A stretch of DNA of 32,579 nucleotides from Coriobacteriia bacterium (GCA_009776725.1 WRNE01000015.1:1-32579); one strand, 5' to 3'; counted from the first letter of the stretch, positions 16,588-25,457 are shown. Numbers and translations: made by a program. The notes: generated by a model from the letters alone, not told the origin.

Positions 16588-17304
16588 ATGACTGATGTGA
16601 TAAACATCGATGGTATTACGTTTAGCTACAGAAGGCCGAAGAAGTTAATATTTCGAGACTTCACTACCACTTTTACAAGCGGACAAATCACTTGCATACT
16701 TGGTTATAACGGGGCAGGGAAAACTACGCTCCTCAAGCTGATTTATGGCATATTAAGACCTAAGGAGGGCTTAATCGCCATAAACAACGAATTGGTTAGC
16801 AATTACGCGGATATTTTCATCTTGTCAGACAGGTTTGGTATTTGCCCTGAACTGAGTTTGAGGCAGAACCTTGTTTTCCGTTGTCGTTTGCACTCTCTTG
16901 ACACCAGCCCGATCCTTGCACACCCACTAATATATGACTTCGGCATGGCAAGGTTTATCGACACTCCGGCGAACAAGCTGTCAGCAGGTTATTTTACCCG
17001 TGCAAACATTGTCACAGGATTGGTTTTCCAACCATCTTTGGTGATGCTAGATGAGCCGACAAGCTCCATCGACCCAGCCACAAGGGAGCTGTTGCAGGGC
17101 ACATTAGCTAAACAGCGTATGTCTGGGACAAGTATCATTTTGGTCACTCATGACTTGGATTTCGCCTATGCAGTCGGTGACCGGCTGATAGTCATCGACG
17201 AGGGCAACATCGTTGTAGACAGCTTGAGTCCTCGTGACATACCGATTGAGGCCTTTCGGAATGAGTATATACTGCACACTGAAAGCGATGCACTGCAATG
17301 CTAA
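16588..17304 (+). CDS. ABC transporter ATP-binding protein
   Basis: A 238-residue ATPase subunit. Walker A is GYNGAGKT (39-46), the signature is LSAGY (131-135, in place of LSGGQ), Walker B is LVMLDEP (151-157) and the switch His is H188 (VTHDLD). The region expected to hold the Q-loop reads FGICPELSLRQN, with no glutamine in the usual place. It resembles ATPases of ABC-2 type exporters for peptides, lantibiotics or drugs. GAGGAG lies ten bases before the ATG. The permease gene overlaps its end by seven bases, so the two form one exporter unit. It is transcribed away from the kinase block. The substrate cannot be told. Confidence 0.92.
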   Translation: MTDVINIDGITFSYRRPKKLIFRDFTTTFTSGQITCILGYNGAGKTTLLKLIYGILRPKEGLIAINNELVSNYADIFILSDRFGICPELSLRQNLVFRCRLHSLDTSPILAHPLIYDFGMARFIDTPANKLSAGYFTRANIVTGLVFQPSLVMLDEPTSSIDPATRELLQGTLAKQRMSGTSIILVTHDLDFAYAVGDRLIVIDEGNIVVDSLSPRDIPIEAFRNEYILHTESDALQC

Positions 17305-17957
17305 GGGCATTCCTATACAAGGATTTCATTGTCCTACGCTTTCGTGGGCGATCGTTACTGATGCTGGTAATTACAGCTGTCTCCTTTATTTCTGTGATGT
17401 TTTTCAACCCGACATCACAAGGCTATGCATTGTTTGGGGCTGAGATGGTTCAGCTGATTCTAGTCACGCTGGTGGCTTATGGCTCTTTTCTTGAGTTCTA
17501 CACCAGCTCACTTGCCGATGACAAGAAAGACGGGATACTGGCTCTTGTGATGTTTTGCGGAATGAGCCGGCTCGGGTATTTCGCTGTTAAGACTGTAGTT
17601 CCACTCATCATTGCGCTCATCTTCAGTTTGTCTACACTAACCAGTTATTTCTTACTGGTGAGCGCCGTTTCATTTGAAATCAGCACTCTGCTCTTCTTTA
17701 TAGGCATTATTCTATCTGAGCTGTTTCTGTCAATGGGCCTGGGCATGCTGCTAAACATACTGTTCAATGTGGATACAAGAAGCAATCCGGGTGTTGTTTG
17801 GCCACTAGTGTTGGCGAATTTACCTCTGTTTTATTTTGCTAACCCGTTCAAGCACTTTTTACTATTTAACCTATTAACGGTATTTATGGGTTTGACTGCA
17901 TATGCGGTAAGTTTCTTGTTATTGCAGAAACGATATCGCAGCAATCTTTCTGGATAA
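17298..17957 (+). CDS. ABC-2-like permease subunit
   Basis: A 219-residue hydrophobic protein with about six membrane segments (near residues 18-36, 47-66, 89-112, 117-141, 150-172 and 185-210) and a short soluble start (MLRAFLYKDF), typical of small ABC-2 permeases. The conserved-looking KKDGILALVMFCG segment fits the cytoplasmic coupling region. It overlaps the ATPase gene (ATGCTAA), so the two are coupled. One copy of each would give a dimeric exporter. No T-rich terminator follows directly; a GCACTGCC-AGTA-GGCAGAGC hairpin lies 60 bp downstream (18016-18033). Confidence 0.85.
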   Translation: MLRAFLYKDFIVLRFRGRSLLMLVITAVSFISVMFFNPTSQGYALFGAEMVQLILVTLVAYGSFLEFYTSSLADDKKDGILALVMFCGMSRLGYFAVKTVVPLIIALIFSLSTLTSYFLLVSAVSFEISTLLFFIGIILSELFLSMGLGMLLNILFNVDTRSNPGVVWPLVLANLPLFYFANPFKHFLLFNLLTVFMGLTAYAVSFLLLQKRYRSNLSG

Positions 17958-18333
17958 TACATATCGGTTTTGGAGCCACGGAGACTTCTTGCCATTCGAG
18001 TGAATTATGAATAAGCACTGCCAGTAGGCAGAGCAAAGAGATTTAAACAAAACACTAGGTATAGGCAACTCGCTTCCATATGAAATTCATTTTTTCAACG
18101 AATGACTGACTACAGACCCGTCTTGCCCTTATGGCTTTAAGGCACTTGATGGGAGCTTTGGCCTAACATAAGGCACATTCATGCTGTTAGAATGAAGCTA
18201 CTTAGCAGTAGGTGAAAACAGCATCAATAGGTAAATCGGTAGAGGCGAGCACCTCCCAGCAAATTGACGCGGCTTAGCTGCACCGAAACTAAGCCCACCT
18301 ACTACCTCAAGCTGAGCTGGACAGGGAAAGGAT
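17958..18333 (+). promoter_or_regulatory. Hairpin-rich intergenic region and leader of the DUF2207 gene
   Basis: 376 bp without a coding frame. It contains several inverted repeats: CTGCC-AGTA-GGCAG (18018-18031); ATGCTGTT (18181-18188) paired with AACAGCAT (18217-18224), enclosing a smaller CTACT/AGTAG stem; GAGG/CCTC (18242-18255); and GGCTTAG (18271-18277) paired with CTAAGCC (18289-18295). None matches a riboswitch I know. No confident promoter was found. Confidence 0.4.
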
Positions 18334-20334
18334 ATGCAGGTGCGGACTAAAAACGTAATACCAGCCCCCCTCGCATTTGCGTTGTTTACAAGTGCTGCAT
18401 TGCTTTTCTTCGTGTTGTACGTCGCGAAGCATGGAATCTACACCAGGCCGATGACTGGTACCACAGCACCGCTGGAAAGCTACACCGTGCAATGGGTTGA
18501 CATAAGGGCACAAGTCGGTGCGGACGCCTCCCTGCACGTCGTAGAGCAGCGGGCATTGAGCTTTGAAAGCTACTGCGAAACCGTTTCGTGGGCATTTGCA
18601 ACGCCCTCCGATAACGCTTTTCTCCACATCAACTCGGTCTCGGTCATTGAGCCTGGCGAAGCCCCAATAGACCTTGTCGAGGTTTTCTCCTCAGACTTAT
18701 GGCAACCATTAATTGATCCCAAACAAAGGGGCTACGCCATTGACTATGAAAACATGCGGCTCGTTGTGCTCCTCTATGCATCGGATGTGCAGCTGACTTT
18801 GGAGGTCGACTACATCGTTGACAATGGGGCGCAGGCTTATAGGGACACAGCCGAGCTTGCCTGGGCCTTCGTTTCTAGCCCGTGGGAGGTATCCCTCAAC
18901 AACGTGACTATGACAGTGAGCCTGCCCTGCCCGCCTGGTTCGACAGTCGTTCCCAATGCAAACACCTGGGCCTGGGTGCACGGGCCGCAGGACGGCAGCC
19001 TCAAGTACAATGGTGACAACTCGATTACTTACCATGTGGATAAGATCAAGACCGGCCAGTCTGCCGAATCGCACGTCCTGTTCGATGTCGCTTGGCTGAC
19101 CGACCTAGTCGAAAGCGATCTGCACCAAATGGATGAAGGGCATTTCGCTGAAGCCTTTCGGGCTGAACTGCTACTGATAATGCAGGCAGGCTTAGCTCGT
19201 GTTCAAGAGGTTTTCCCAGACATTGCCTATCCATTTGTGTCAGCCCTCGCCGTTGTATGGGCTGTCAATGTAGACTCAAAACACAAGCGGAACTACCCAG
19301 CGGGCCGGAAGCCTGCCAGCCAGTATCAACCTGATGACCAGTCACAACTAGAGCACCCCGCAGTGATTTCTAGGCTTTGGAACAACAACCGGCAAAGTCC
19401 TAAAGACCTGACAGCAACCGTCATGCACCTCTCCCAGCTGGGGGCGGTGCAGGTAAGATATGGTGTCTATACAAAAGTCAACCGCTTAGGCACATCGAAA
19501 CAATTCAACGACTATTGCCTGGTAAGAATCCCATCACAAGCTACCAAGCTTACTCACCAAATCGATGTCTCCGCAATGACAATGCTGTTTGACAAGATTG
19601 GTGGAGGGTCAGACATCCTATACTTTCAAGCGATTAAAGATTATAGGAAGCATAAAATGCTAGACAATCTGTCAGTCGTGCAGGACTGGCAAGATGAGCT
19701 GAGCCTTGAAGTTGCGGATAGAGAACTATTCGAGAACAGGGAAGTAAAGGTCACGAGCGTACTTTACTTGATATCTGCTGCCTACTTGATCCTGAGCTTT
19801 GTATTTATATTCTTTTGGCAAGGCCTAATTCCAATAATTGTCTTTTGCTCAACCTCTGCTGCCTTGATGTCGATCTCGTTGAAAGAGCAACGCCGAAGCC
19901 CCGAAGGCAGTGAGATCTTTATGAAATGCAAAGCGTTGGCAAAACGGCTGAAGGGAGCCTCGTCTCTTGAATATCAGCCTTCTAACAAAGCGTATGTCCC
20001 AGAAGAGCTGATGGTTTATGCCCATATATTCGGAGTCACCCAGCAAGCCATAAGAACACTCTCGCTCAATGACCTGATAGCATTCCAGAACAATCAGGCA
20101 GTTTATATCGACCAGATTCCCGAAGCCTATTCAAGGGACCGCGACCCCTCTGAAACGAGCAGTCCTTTACCCTGGTGGATATGGTATGCAAAGTCAAACA
20201 TAAAAAGCAGGGGAAAGCCCTCAGTCGGTGAGGTCTTCCAAGCATCATCTAGCCCTTCATTAATCATGAGCTTTGTCACATTTTATGCTATGTCGTTATC
20301 CTATAGGAATATTTGGAGAAGATTCAGATTGTAG
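18334..20334 (+). CDS. DUF2207-type membrane protein
   Basis: A 666-residue protein. The ATG follows AGGGAAAGGAT. An N-terminal hydrophobic segment (about 11-31) is followed by a large extracellular beta-rich region that fits DUF2207 (YTVQWVDIRAQVGADASLHVVEQRALSF near the start, then SWAFATP and VDYIVDN). A middle segment (about 340-440) resembles the regulatory part of these proteins. A hydrophobic pair lies at about 472-515, and the tail is cytoplasmic. DUF2207 proteins occur widely in Gram-positive bacteria; their role is unknown, though links to the envelope have been suggested. It stands alone, convergent with the MBL-fold gene. It is likely monocistronic. Confidence 0.8.
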   Translation: MQVRTKNVIPAPLAFALFTSAALLFFVLYVAKHGIYTRPMTGTTAPLESYTVQWVDIRAQVGADASLHVVEQRALSFESYCETVSWAFATPSDNAFLHINSVSVIEPGEAPIDLVEVFSSDLWQPLIDPKQRGYAIDYENMRLVVLLYASDVQLTLEVDYIVDNGAQAYRDTAELAWAFVSSPWEVSLNNVTMTVSLPCPPGSTVVPNANTWAWVHGPQDGSLKYNGDNSITYHVDKIKTGQSAESHVLFDVAWLTDLVESDLHQMDEGHFAEAFRAELLLIMQAGLARVQEVFPDIAYPFVSALAVVWAVNVDSKHKRNYPAGRKPASQYQPDDQSQLEHPAVISRLWNNNRQSPKDLTATVMHLSQLGAVQVRYGVYTKVNRLGTSKQFNDYCLVRIPSQATKLTHQIDVSAMTMLFDKIGGGSDILYFQAIKDYRKHKMLDNLSVVQDWQDELSLEVADRELFENREVKVTSVLYLISAAYLILSFVFIFFWQGLIPIIVFCSTSAALMSISLKEQRRSPEGSEIFMKCKALAKRLKGASSLEYQPSNKAYVPEELMVYAHIFGVTQQAIRTLSLNDLIAFQNNQAVYIDQIPEAYSRDRDPSETSSPLPWWIWYAKSNIKSRGKPSVGEVFQASSSPSLIMSFVTFYAMSLSYRNIWRRFRL

Positions 20335-20357
20335 CTGGGCTGGGCTGGGCTGGGCTG
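20335..20357 (+). repeat. Short tandem repeat of CTGGG, four units
   Basis: CTGGG is repeated four times directly after the stop codon of the DUF2207 gene, ending in CTG. It is too short to interpret, but it could vary in length between strains by slippage. Confidence 0.85.
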
Positions 20358-20381
20358 CCAATCCGGTCAGGATCTAGCCTT

Positions 20382-20969
20382 CTACCCGATCTCATAGCAG
20401 GGGCCGTGTGCCGGGTAGACAAGCCTGATGTCGCAGGCGAGCAGGTCTAGCCAGCAGGCTACCACACTCTCGCCATACCCTTCTGCAACCTCGAATGCGG
20501 GCAGGTCGCCCACGAACGCAGCATCGCCGACAACCAGGCTGATGCTGTCGGCAGAATGCCCCGGAGTATACAAGACCTGGCCGTCAATGCCCCATTCAGC
20601 CAACATGACATTAGCCGCCCCAAGGCTAAGCGGAACACAACCAGCAGTGTCAAAAGGCACATAGTCACCATTGGGATCGTTTTTCTTTTGCTGAAAAAAC
20701 CCGTTCAACCAGTCGATATGGGCAAGCTGTTGCTCCATCACCAAGGGCTTTATACCATGCTGTCGCAAGAGCTCCAAGGACCCGCCATGATCGGGATGAA
20801 AATGCGACACTAAGACCCCCCGCACCTGCTCAAACTGTATGTCGTACGCCTTCAAAGCCGACCTTATAACCGAAAACGAGTCCTGCCAACCGCAGTCGTA
20901 CATCACATATTGCTGCTCGCCTATCAAATAGACATTGGCATGCTTGTGCTCAATGGAAAGTATTCTCAT
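20382..20969 (-). CDS. MBL-fold metallo-hydrolase
   Basis: A 195-residue metallo-beta-lactamase-fold protein. The zinc ligands are present: H56, H58, D60 and H61 (SHFHPDHGG), H138 (TPGHSADS), D155 (VGDLP) and H188 (YPAHGP). Family members include glyoxalase II-type thioesterases, lactonases and other small hydrolases; the substrate cannot be deduced. There is no signal peptide, so it is cytoplasmic. The ribosome binding site is weak (AGATAGG about seven bases from the ATG). It lies on the same strand as the repeat-protein cluster but follows it after a hairpin, and is convergent with the DUF2207 gene. It does not look functionally tied to either neighbour. Confidence 0.9.
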   Translation of the reverse strand: MRILSIEHKHANVYLIGEQQYVMYDCGWQDSFSVIRSALKAYDIQFEQVRGVLVSHFHPDHGGSLELLRQHGIKPLVMEQQLAHIDWLNGFFQQKKNDPNGDYVPFDTAGCVPLSLGAANVMLAEWGIDGQVLYTPGHSADSISLVVGDAAFVGDLPAFEVAEGYGESVVACWLDLLACDIRLVYPAHGPCYEIG

Positions 20970-21030
20970 CGCTGTTCGCCTATCTTTAGTACCTGCTACA
21001 GCAATATGATAAGCGACATCTTCTATTCAT

Positions 21031-21060
21031 GTGGAGAAGCCCAAGCAAGGGCTTCTCCAC
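21031..21060. repeat. GGAGAAGCCC hairpin after repeat-protein gene A
   Basis: A perfect 12-bp stem, GTGGAGAAGCCC with GGGCTTCTCCAC, and a six-base loop. It starts seven bases after the stop of the 21068 gene (minus strand). No T-run follows, so it is not a standard intrinsic terminator. The same hairpin follows other genes of the cluster. Confidence 0.85.
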
Positions 21061-21067
21061 ATATTGG

Positions 21068-23632
21068 TCAAACGGTCTTCTTTAAGGCTAAGATCACGTC
21101 AGTCATGGTGATCATATGATCGAAGTCCATGTCTATTACGGCATACATTTCTGGATCCAGCGTACCTATGCCGGAGGCGACTTTCAAAATTATGATTACC
21201 TCGTCCATAGTCACCATGCCGTCGCCGTTCAAGTCGCCGGAGCCGGCTATCAGCTGCACCATCCCCTTGCCGCCCCAGTTCACGGCGATGTAGTCGATGT
21301 CACTAAAGCGGTCATTGAACGTATTGGACAGTGTGTCCGGCGTCGGGCAGTCCCCGATTATGGAGGCTGCTGTACGGTTTTGGACAGGTGCTGAGCTCGA
21401 AAGGTACAAGGTACCGCTAAGAGAGTAGGTTCCCTTAGTTGAGATGTTTGCTGGGAAACGGAACTCGTCGTTTAACTGGAACGTAGGGCCACCAGCGCCC
21501 CAAAGCATGTCGATAGCAAAACCACCGCCCGCACTGGTTATGCCCTGGGGCAGGTTGAAGCCTGCCGGCAGTCCCGCTAGGCTTGAGCAGTTTACAAACA
21601 GTTTGTCTGCGAAGTAACTTCCCACGCTGGTCGGCCCCTGCGGCAGGTTGAAGCCGTCAGGGAGGTATACAAGATCGGTGCAAAAACCGAACATTGCAAA
21701 AGCAAACGAACCTTCTACCGTGGTAAGGCCTTGTGGGAAATTGAAGCCTTCAGGCATGGCGACGAGGCTGGGGCAAGAATTGAACATCCTTGCCGCAAAG
21801 CTGTCGCCGGCCTCGGTGAGCCCCTGCGGCAGGTTGAACCCTTCGGGGAAGCTGCTGAGCCTGTTGCAGCGCGTAAACATGTCACAAGCGAAGTGGTCGC
21901 CCACAGCGGTCACATCCTCCCACCCGGCAAAGCTTGGGGCTTCTGTCAAGAACCTGCATGTGCAAAACGTGTAGCTCCACTCACCGGTGGGAGCCGGCTC
22001 GCTGCCCTCGATCTGGGAAGGAGTCCTGGTCATCTGGGGCGTAATCAGGCTGGGCACACCAATCAGCATGCCCTTGTTGGCCTCGCTGTTCGACCCCTCC
22101 CTGGTCTGGTAGAAGCCGAAGGCCCCCAGCCAGGCATCGGTCGAGCCGTTCGGTGTGATGGCGATGGTGTAGTCGCCTGCCAAGGCGTAGGCGTGCGGTA
22201 TGCCCCCGTCTAGCGATCCGGTGCCGGACCTGGCTTCGACGACCCCGTCCCCCCAGTCGATCGCCCAGTCGTAGGGCTTGCCGGCAGTCGTGCCATGCAG
22301 GTAGCTGCTGGTCGGCAGCAAGAAGACGGTGTCGTCGTCAGGCGTCCGGACTGTCAGGTAGAAGGCTTGCTCAGGATCCTCGTCGTCTGGTGGAGTCAGA
22401 CCGCCGCCTCCCCAGTAGACAGGGATGTAGTCGATGTCGCTGAAGCGGTCATTGAACGTATAAGACTGTGAGCTCGGCGTCGGGCAGTCCCCGATTACGG
22501 AGGCTGCTGTACGGTTTTGGACAGGTGCTGAGCTCGAAAGGTGCAGGGTACCGTTAAGAGAGCGGGTTCCATCAGTTGAGATGTTTGCTGGGAAACGGAA
22601 CTCGTCGTTTAGCTGGAACGTCGGGCAGCCAGCGCCCCAAAGCAGGTCAGAAGCAAAACCACCGCCCGCGCTGGTTATGCCCTGGGGCAGGTTGAAGCCT
22701 TCCGGCAGTCCTGTCAGGCTTGAGCAATTCAAGAACAGTGTGCCTGCAAAGGAACTTCCCACGCTAGTCAAGCCTTGCGGCAGGTTGAAGCCGTCAGGGA
22801 GATATGCAAGATCGGTACAATAGCTGAACATCGCATGGGCAAACGAATGACCTACTATGGTAAGGCCTTGTGGGAAATTGAAGCCTTCAGGCATGGCGAC
22901 GAGGCTGGGGCAAGATCCGAACATCCCCGCTGCAAAGCCGTCGCCGACCTCGATGAGCTCCTGCGGCAGGTTGAACCCTTCAGGTAGGCTGCTGAGCCTG
23001 TTGCAACGCGTTAACATATTATTAGCGAAGCGGTCGCCTACAACGGTCACATCCTCCCACCCGGCAAAGCTTGGGGCCTCGGTCAGAAACCTGCATGTAC
23101 AAAACGTGTAGCTCCACTCACAGGTGGGAGCCGGATCGCTGCCCTCGACCTGGGAAGGAGTCCTGGTCATCTGGGGTGTAATCAGGCTGGGCACGCCGAC
23201 CAGCATGCCCTTGTTGGCCTCGCTGTTCGACCCCTCCCTGGTTTCGTAGAAGCCGAAGGCCCCCAGCCAGGCATCGGTCGAGCCGTTCGGTGTGATGGCG
23301 ATGGTGTAGTCGCCCGCCAAGGCGTAGGCGTGCGGGATGCCCCCATCTAGCGATCCGGTGCCAGACTTGGCCTCGATATCCCCGTCCCCCCAGTCGATTG
23401 CCCAATCGTAGGGCTTGCCGGCAGTCGTGCCATGCAGGTAGCTGCTGGTCGGCAGCAGGAAGACAGTGTCGTCGTCAGGCGTCCGGACTGTTAGGTAGAA
23501 GGCCTGCTCGGTCTCCCCTCCCGCTGTTGGCTCGTCGGCTGCTGCCAGTATCGGTACCGACCCTAGCAGAGTCAGCACCATCGCTGCTGTGAGCGCTACT
23601 AGCATTAGCCTTTTCTTTCGATTGAATACCAT
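21068..23632 (-). CDS. Secreted two-module PKD/BspA-repeat protein with dockerin (gene A)
   Basis: 854 residues. The frame continues upstream through intergenic repeats, but GGAGGG six bases before the ATG at 23632 (MVFNRKKRL) fixes the start and gives a normal signal peptide (about 1-29, ending LAAAD). Two near-identical 379-residue modules follow. Each has a PKD-like domain (WAIDWGDG, HAYALAGDYTI), a capping stretch (ITPQMTRT), four 31-residue BspA/DUF285-like repeats (MFxxCxxLxxLPEGFNLPQG) and a conserved region (NRTAASIIGDCPTP). The C-terminus (about 797-854) holds a dockerin-like pair of calcium loops, DLNGDGMVTMDE and DMDFDHMITMTD. There is no LPxTG or C-terminal membrane anchor. It is likely a secreted adhesion or substrate-binding protein attached through a cohesin. 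It is the last gene of the cluster in transcription order. Confidence 0.85.
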   Translation of the reverse strand: MVFNRKKRLMLVALTAAMVLTLLGSVPILAAADEPTAGGETEQAFYLTVRTPDDDTVFLLPTSSYLHGTTAGKPYDWAIDWGDGDIEAKSGTGSLDGGIPHAYALAGDYTIAITPNGSTDAWLGAFGFYETREGSNSEANKGMLVGVPSLITPQMTRTPSQVEGSDPAPTCEWSYTFCTCRFLTEAPSFAGWEDVTVVGDRFANNMLTRCNRLSSLPEGFNLPQELIEVGDGFAAGMFGSCPSLVAMPEGFNFPQGLTIVGHSFAHAMFSYCTDLAYLPDGFNLPQGLTSVGSSFAGTLFLNCSSLTGLPEGFNLPQGITSAGGGFASDLLWGAGCPTFQLNDEFRFPANISTDGTRSLNGTLHLSSSAPVQNRTAASVIGDCPTPSSQSYTFNDRFSDIDYIPVYWGGGGLTPPDDEDPEQAFYLTVRTPDDDTVFLLPTSSYLHGTTAGKPYDWAIDWGDGVVEARSGTGSLDGGIPHAYALAGDYTIAITPNGSTDAWLGAFGFYQTREGSNSEANKGMLIGVPSLITPQMTRTPSQIEGSEPAPTGEWSYTFCTCRFLTEAPSFAGWEDVTAVGDHFACDMFTRCNRLSSFPEGFNLPQGLTEAGDSFAARMFNSCPSLVAMPEGFNFPQGLTTVEGSFAFAMFGFCTDLVYLPDGFNLPQGPTSVGSYFADKLFVNCSSLAGLPAGFNLPQGITSAGGGFAIDMLWGAGGPTFQLNDEFRFPANISTKGTYSLSGTLYLSSSAPVQNRTAASIIGDCPTPDTLSNTFNDRFSDIDYIAVNWGGKGMVQLIAGSGDLNGDGMVTMDEVIIILKVASGIGTLDPEMYAVIDMDFDHMITMTDVILALKKTV
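21265..23517. repeat. 1137-bp tandem duplication inside gene A
   Basis: Matching landmarks recur at a constant distance of 1137 bp (379 codons): GATGTAGTCGATGTC at 21287 and 22424, GACGAGGCTG at 21761 and 22898, and CTGT-AGGTAGAAGGC at 22351 and 23488. The constant offset means no net indel between copies, and the two are very similar by eye. It encodes the two modules of gene A and looks recent. Confidence 0.9.
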
Positions 23633-23666
23633 TATTACCCTCCTTTTCATTATGTGGAGAAGCCCC

Positions 23667-23770
23667 TTGGCTTCCCGACTAACGTGAGTTTGCGCCGCTC
23701 CCGGCGGCGGCTCGCCACTTGGCTTCCCGACTAACGTATGTTTCCGCCGATCCCTGCGGCGGCTCGCCCT
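23667..23770. repeat. 52-bp tandem duplication in the leader of gene A
   Basis: Two copies (23667-23718 and 23719-23770) begin TTGGCTTCCCGACTAACGT and end in a CGGCGGCTCGCC-like GC-rich part. The start of the unit is shared with the leaders of genes B, C and D (near 25490, 27158 and 28820, reading TTGGCTTCCCGTCTAACGTG or close), so a common leader element has been doubled here. Confidence 0.8.
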
Positions 23771-23787
23771 CATCCGGAATGCGGGCG

Positions 23788-23872
23788 TTTGTCGGATCCC
23801 ATACGCTTTTGACAACCAAAATGGGTTGTTTTGAGCTATTTTGGTTGTCAAAAGCGTATGGTATCCGACAAA
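23788..23872. repeat. Long inverted repeat IR1 (35-bp arms)
   Basis: The arms at 23788-23822 and 23838-23872 match at 34 of 35 positions around a 15-base loop. The core of the left arm reads CCATACGCTTTTGACAACC. This is one of four copies in the intergenic regions of the cluster. No transposase is nearby. An RNA copy would form a very stable hairpin; as DNA it could be a cruciform or a MITE/REP-like element. Confidence 0.92.
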
Positions 23873-23894
23873 CCGGCAGCTCCTGGCTACTCAG

Positions 23895-23926
23895 GTGGAG
23901 AAGCCCTTTCTCATGGGCTTCTCCAC
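23895..23926. repeat. GGAGAAGCCC hairpin after gene B
   Basis: GTGGAGAAGCCC pairs perfectly with GGGCTTCTCCAC over 12 bp with an eight-base loop. It begins seven bases after the stop of the gene at 23934, on its downstream side. No T-run follows. Confidence 0.85.
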
Positions 23927-23933
23927 ATATTGG

Positions 23934-25457
23934 TCAAACCGTCTTATGCAAAGCTAGGACTACGTCGGCCATGGTAATTCTGCTGTCGAAGTCCATGTCT
24001 ATTACGTAGTACATCTCAGGAACCATCGCTACTGTGCCCGATGAGACCTGTAAGATCATGATTACCTCGTCCATGGTCACCACTCCGTCGCCGTTCAAGT
24101 CGCCCGAGCCCGCTACCAGCTGAACCTCTCTACCGCTCCAGTTGAAAGGGATGTCGTCGATGTCGCTAAAGCACGAACCAAAGGTGTAGCGCACTGTGTC
24201 AGGCGTGGGACAGTCGCCGATAATGGAGGCCGCGGTGCGGTTTTGCATAGGTGCTAAATCAGACAGGAATAGTGTGGAGCGGAAGGCATTCGTGCTTTCC
24301 GCAGATATACCTGCCGGGAAAGTGAACTCTTGATTGATTTGGAATGTCTCATCGCCTGAGAAGCTCAACATATTAGAAGTAAAATAACCTCCCACCTCGG
24401 TGATCCCCTGAGGCAGGTTGAAGCCGACGGGCAGCCCTGTCAGGCTTGAGCAATACCAGAGCATAGACCCAGCGAAGTACGTTCCTGTCTTTGTGATTCC
24501 CTGCGGCAGGTTGAATCCCTCAGGCAAGCCCGTCAGGCTTTCGCAGCGGTAGAACATGCCTTCCGCGAACAAGTTCCCTACCTCGGTGAGTCCCGGGGGC
24601 AGGTTGAAGCCGTCAGGCAGTCCCACCAGGCTGGTACAGCTACGGAACATGTCTTTGACGAAGCTGCCTCCTTCTGAGGTAATACCTTGCGGCAGGTTGA
24701 ATCCGTCAGGCAAAACCGTAAGGCTTGAACAAGCATCGAACATTACACCTGCAAAGAAAGAGCCTACCTCCGATAGGCTTTGCGGCAGATTGAAGCCTGC
24801 AGGCAGGACAGCGAGGCTCTCACAATATCCCAGCATATTTGCAGCAAAGCTGCTACCCACAGTGCTTATACCGTCCCATCCTGAAAATACTGGGGCTTCG
24901 ATTAGGTTCACACAGCGGTAAAAGGTGTAGTTCCACTCATAGTCCGGAGCTAGCTGGTCGCCATCGATCTGGGCGCTTGTCCTGGTCATTAGAGGCGTGA
25001 TCTGGCTGGGTGCGCCAATCACCAAGCCCTTGTTGGCCGGGATGTTCGACCCCCCGTCAGTCCAATAGAAGCCAAAGGCCCCGAACCAGGCTTCGGTCGA
25101 TCCGTTCGGTGTGATGGTGATGGTATAGTCGCCCGCCAAGGCATAGGCGTGCGGGATGCCCCCGCTTTGCGAGCTGGTGCCGGACTTGGACTCGACGACT
25201 CCGTCTCCCCAGTCGACCATCCAGTCGTAGGGCTTGCCTCCATACGTGCCACGCAGGTAGCTGCTGGTCGGCAGCAGGAAGGTCGTGTTTTCGGTAGGGA
25301 TCCTGACTGTCAGGTAGAAGGCCTGCTCGGCCTCCTCGGCAGCTCCGTCTGGCTGATTGTCGGCAGCTGCCAATGCCGGTATCGACCCCAGCAGTGTCAG
25401 CACCATCACCAGTGAGATCATGATTAACATGAGCTTGTTCTTTCGTTTCAATGTCAT
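23934..25457 (-). CDS. Secreted PKD/BspA-repeat protein with dockerin (gene B)
   Basis: 507 residues, single module. GAGGAG lies six to seven bases before the ATG at 25457. Signal peptide about 1-32 (MTLKRKNK ... ALAAAD). PKD-like domain about 46-130 (WMVDWGDGVVE, HAYALAGDYTI). Cap about 145-205. Five 31-residue repeats at about 208-365 (MLGYCESL, MFDACSSL, MFRSCTSL, MFYRCESL, MLWYCSSL, each followed by an LPxGFNLPQG-type stretch). Conserved region 370-440 with NRTAASIIGDCPTP. Dockerin-like domain 449-507 with loops from D453 and D487. It is an independent copy of the family, with a C-terminal region less like its neighbours. Repeats of this type form solenoids in surface adhesins; secretion and attachment through a cohesin are inferred. 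Confidence 0.87.
   Translation of the reverse strand: MTLKRKNKLMLIMISLVMVLTLLGSIPALAAADNQPDGAAEEAEQAFYLTVRIPTENTTFLLPTSSYLRGTYGGKPYDWMVDWGDGVVESKSGTSSQSGGIPHAYALAGDYTITITPNGSTEAWFGAFGFYWTDGGSNIPANKGLVIGAPSQITPLMTRTSAQIDGDQLAPDYEWNYTFYRCVNLIEAPVFSGWDGISTVGSSFAANMLGYCESLAVLPAGFNLPQSLSEVGSFFAGVMFDACSSLTVLPDGFNLPQGITSEGGSFVKDMFRSCTSLVGLPDGFNLPPGLTEVGNLFAEGMFYRCESLTGLPEGFNLPQGITKTGTYFAGSMLWYCSSLTGLPVGFNLPQGITEVGGYFTSNMLSFSGDETFQINQEFTFPAGISAESTNAFRSTLFLSDLAPMQNRTAASIIGDCPTPDTVRYTFGSCFSDIDDIPFNWSGREVQLVAGSGDLNGDGVVTMDEVIMILQVSSGTVAMVPEMYYVIDMDFDSRITMADVVLALHKTV

Noticed and set aside
23633..23851. N-terminal extension of gene A reaching into the inverted repeat
   Set aside because: The extension reads through intergenic repeats and contains no ribosome binding site logic; GGAGGG before 23632 and the signal peptide right after it mark the real start.
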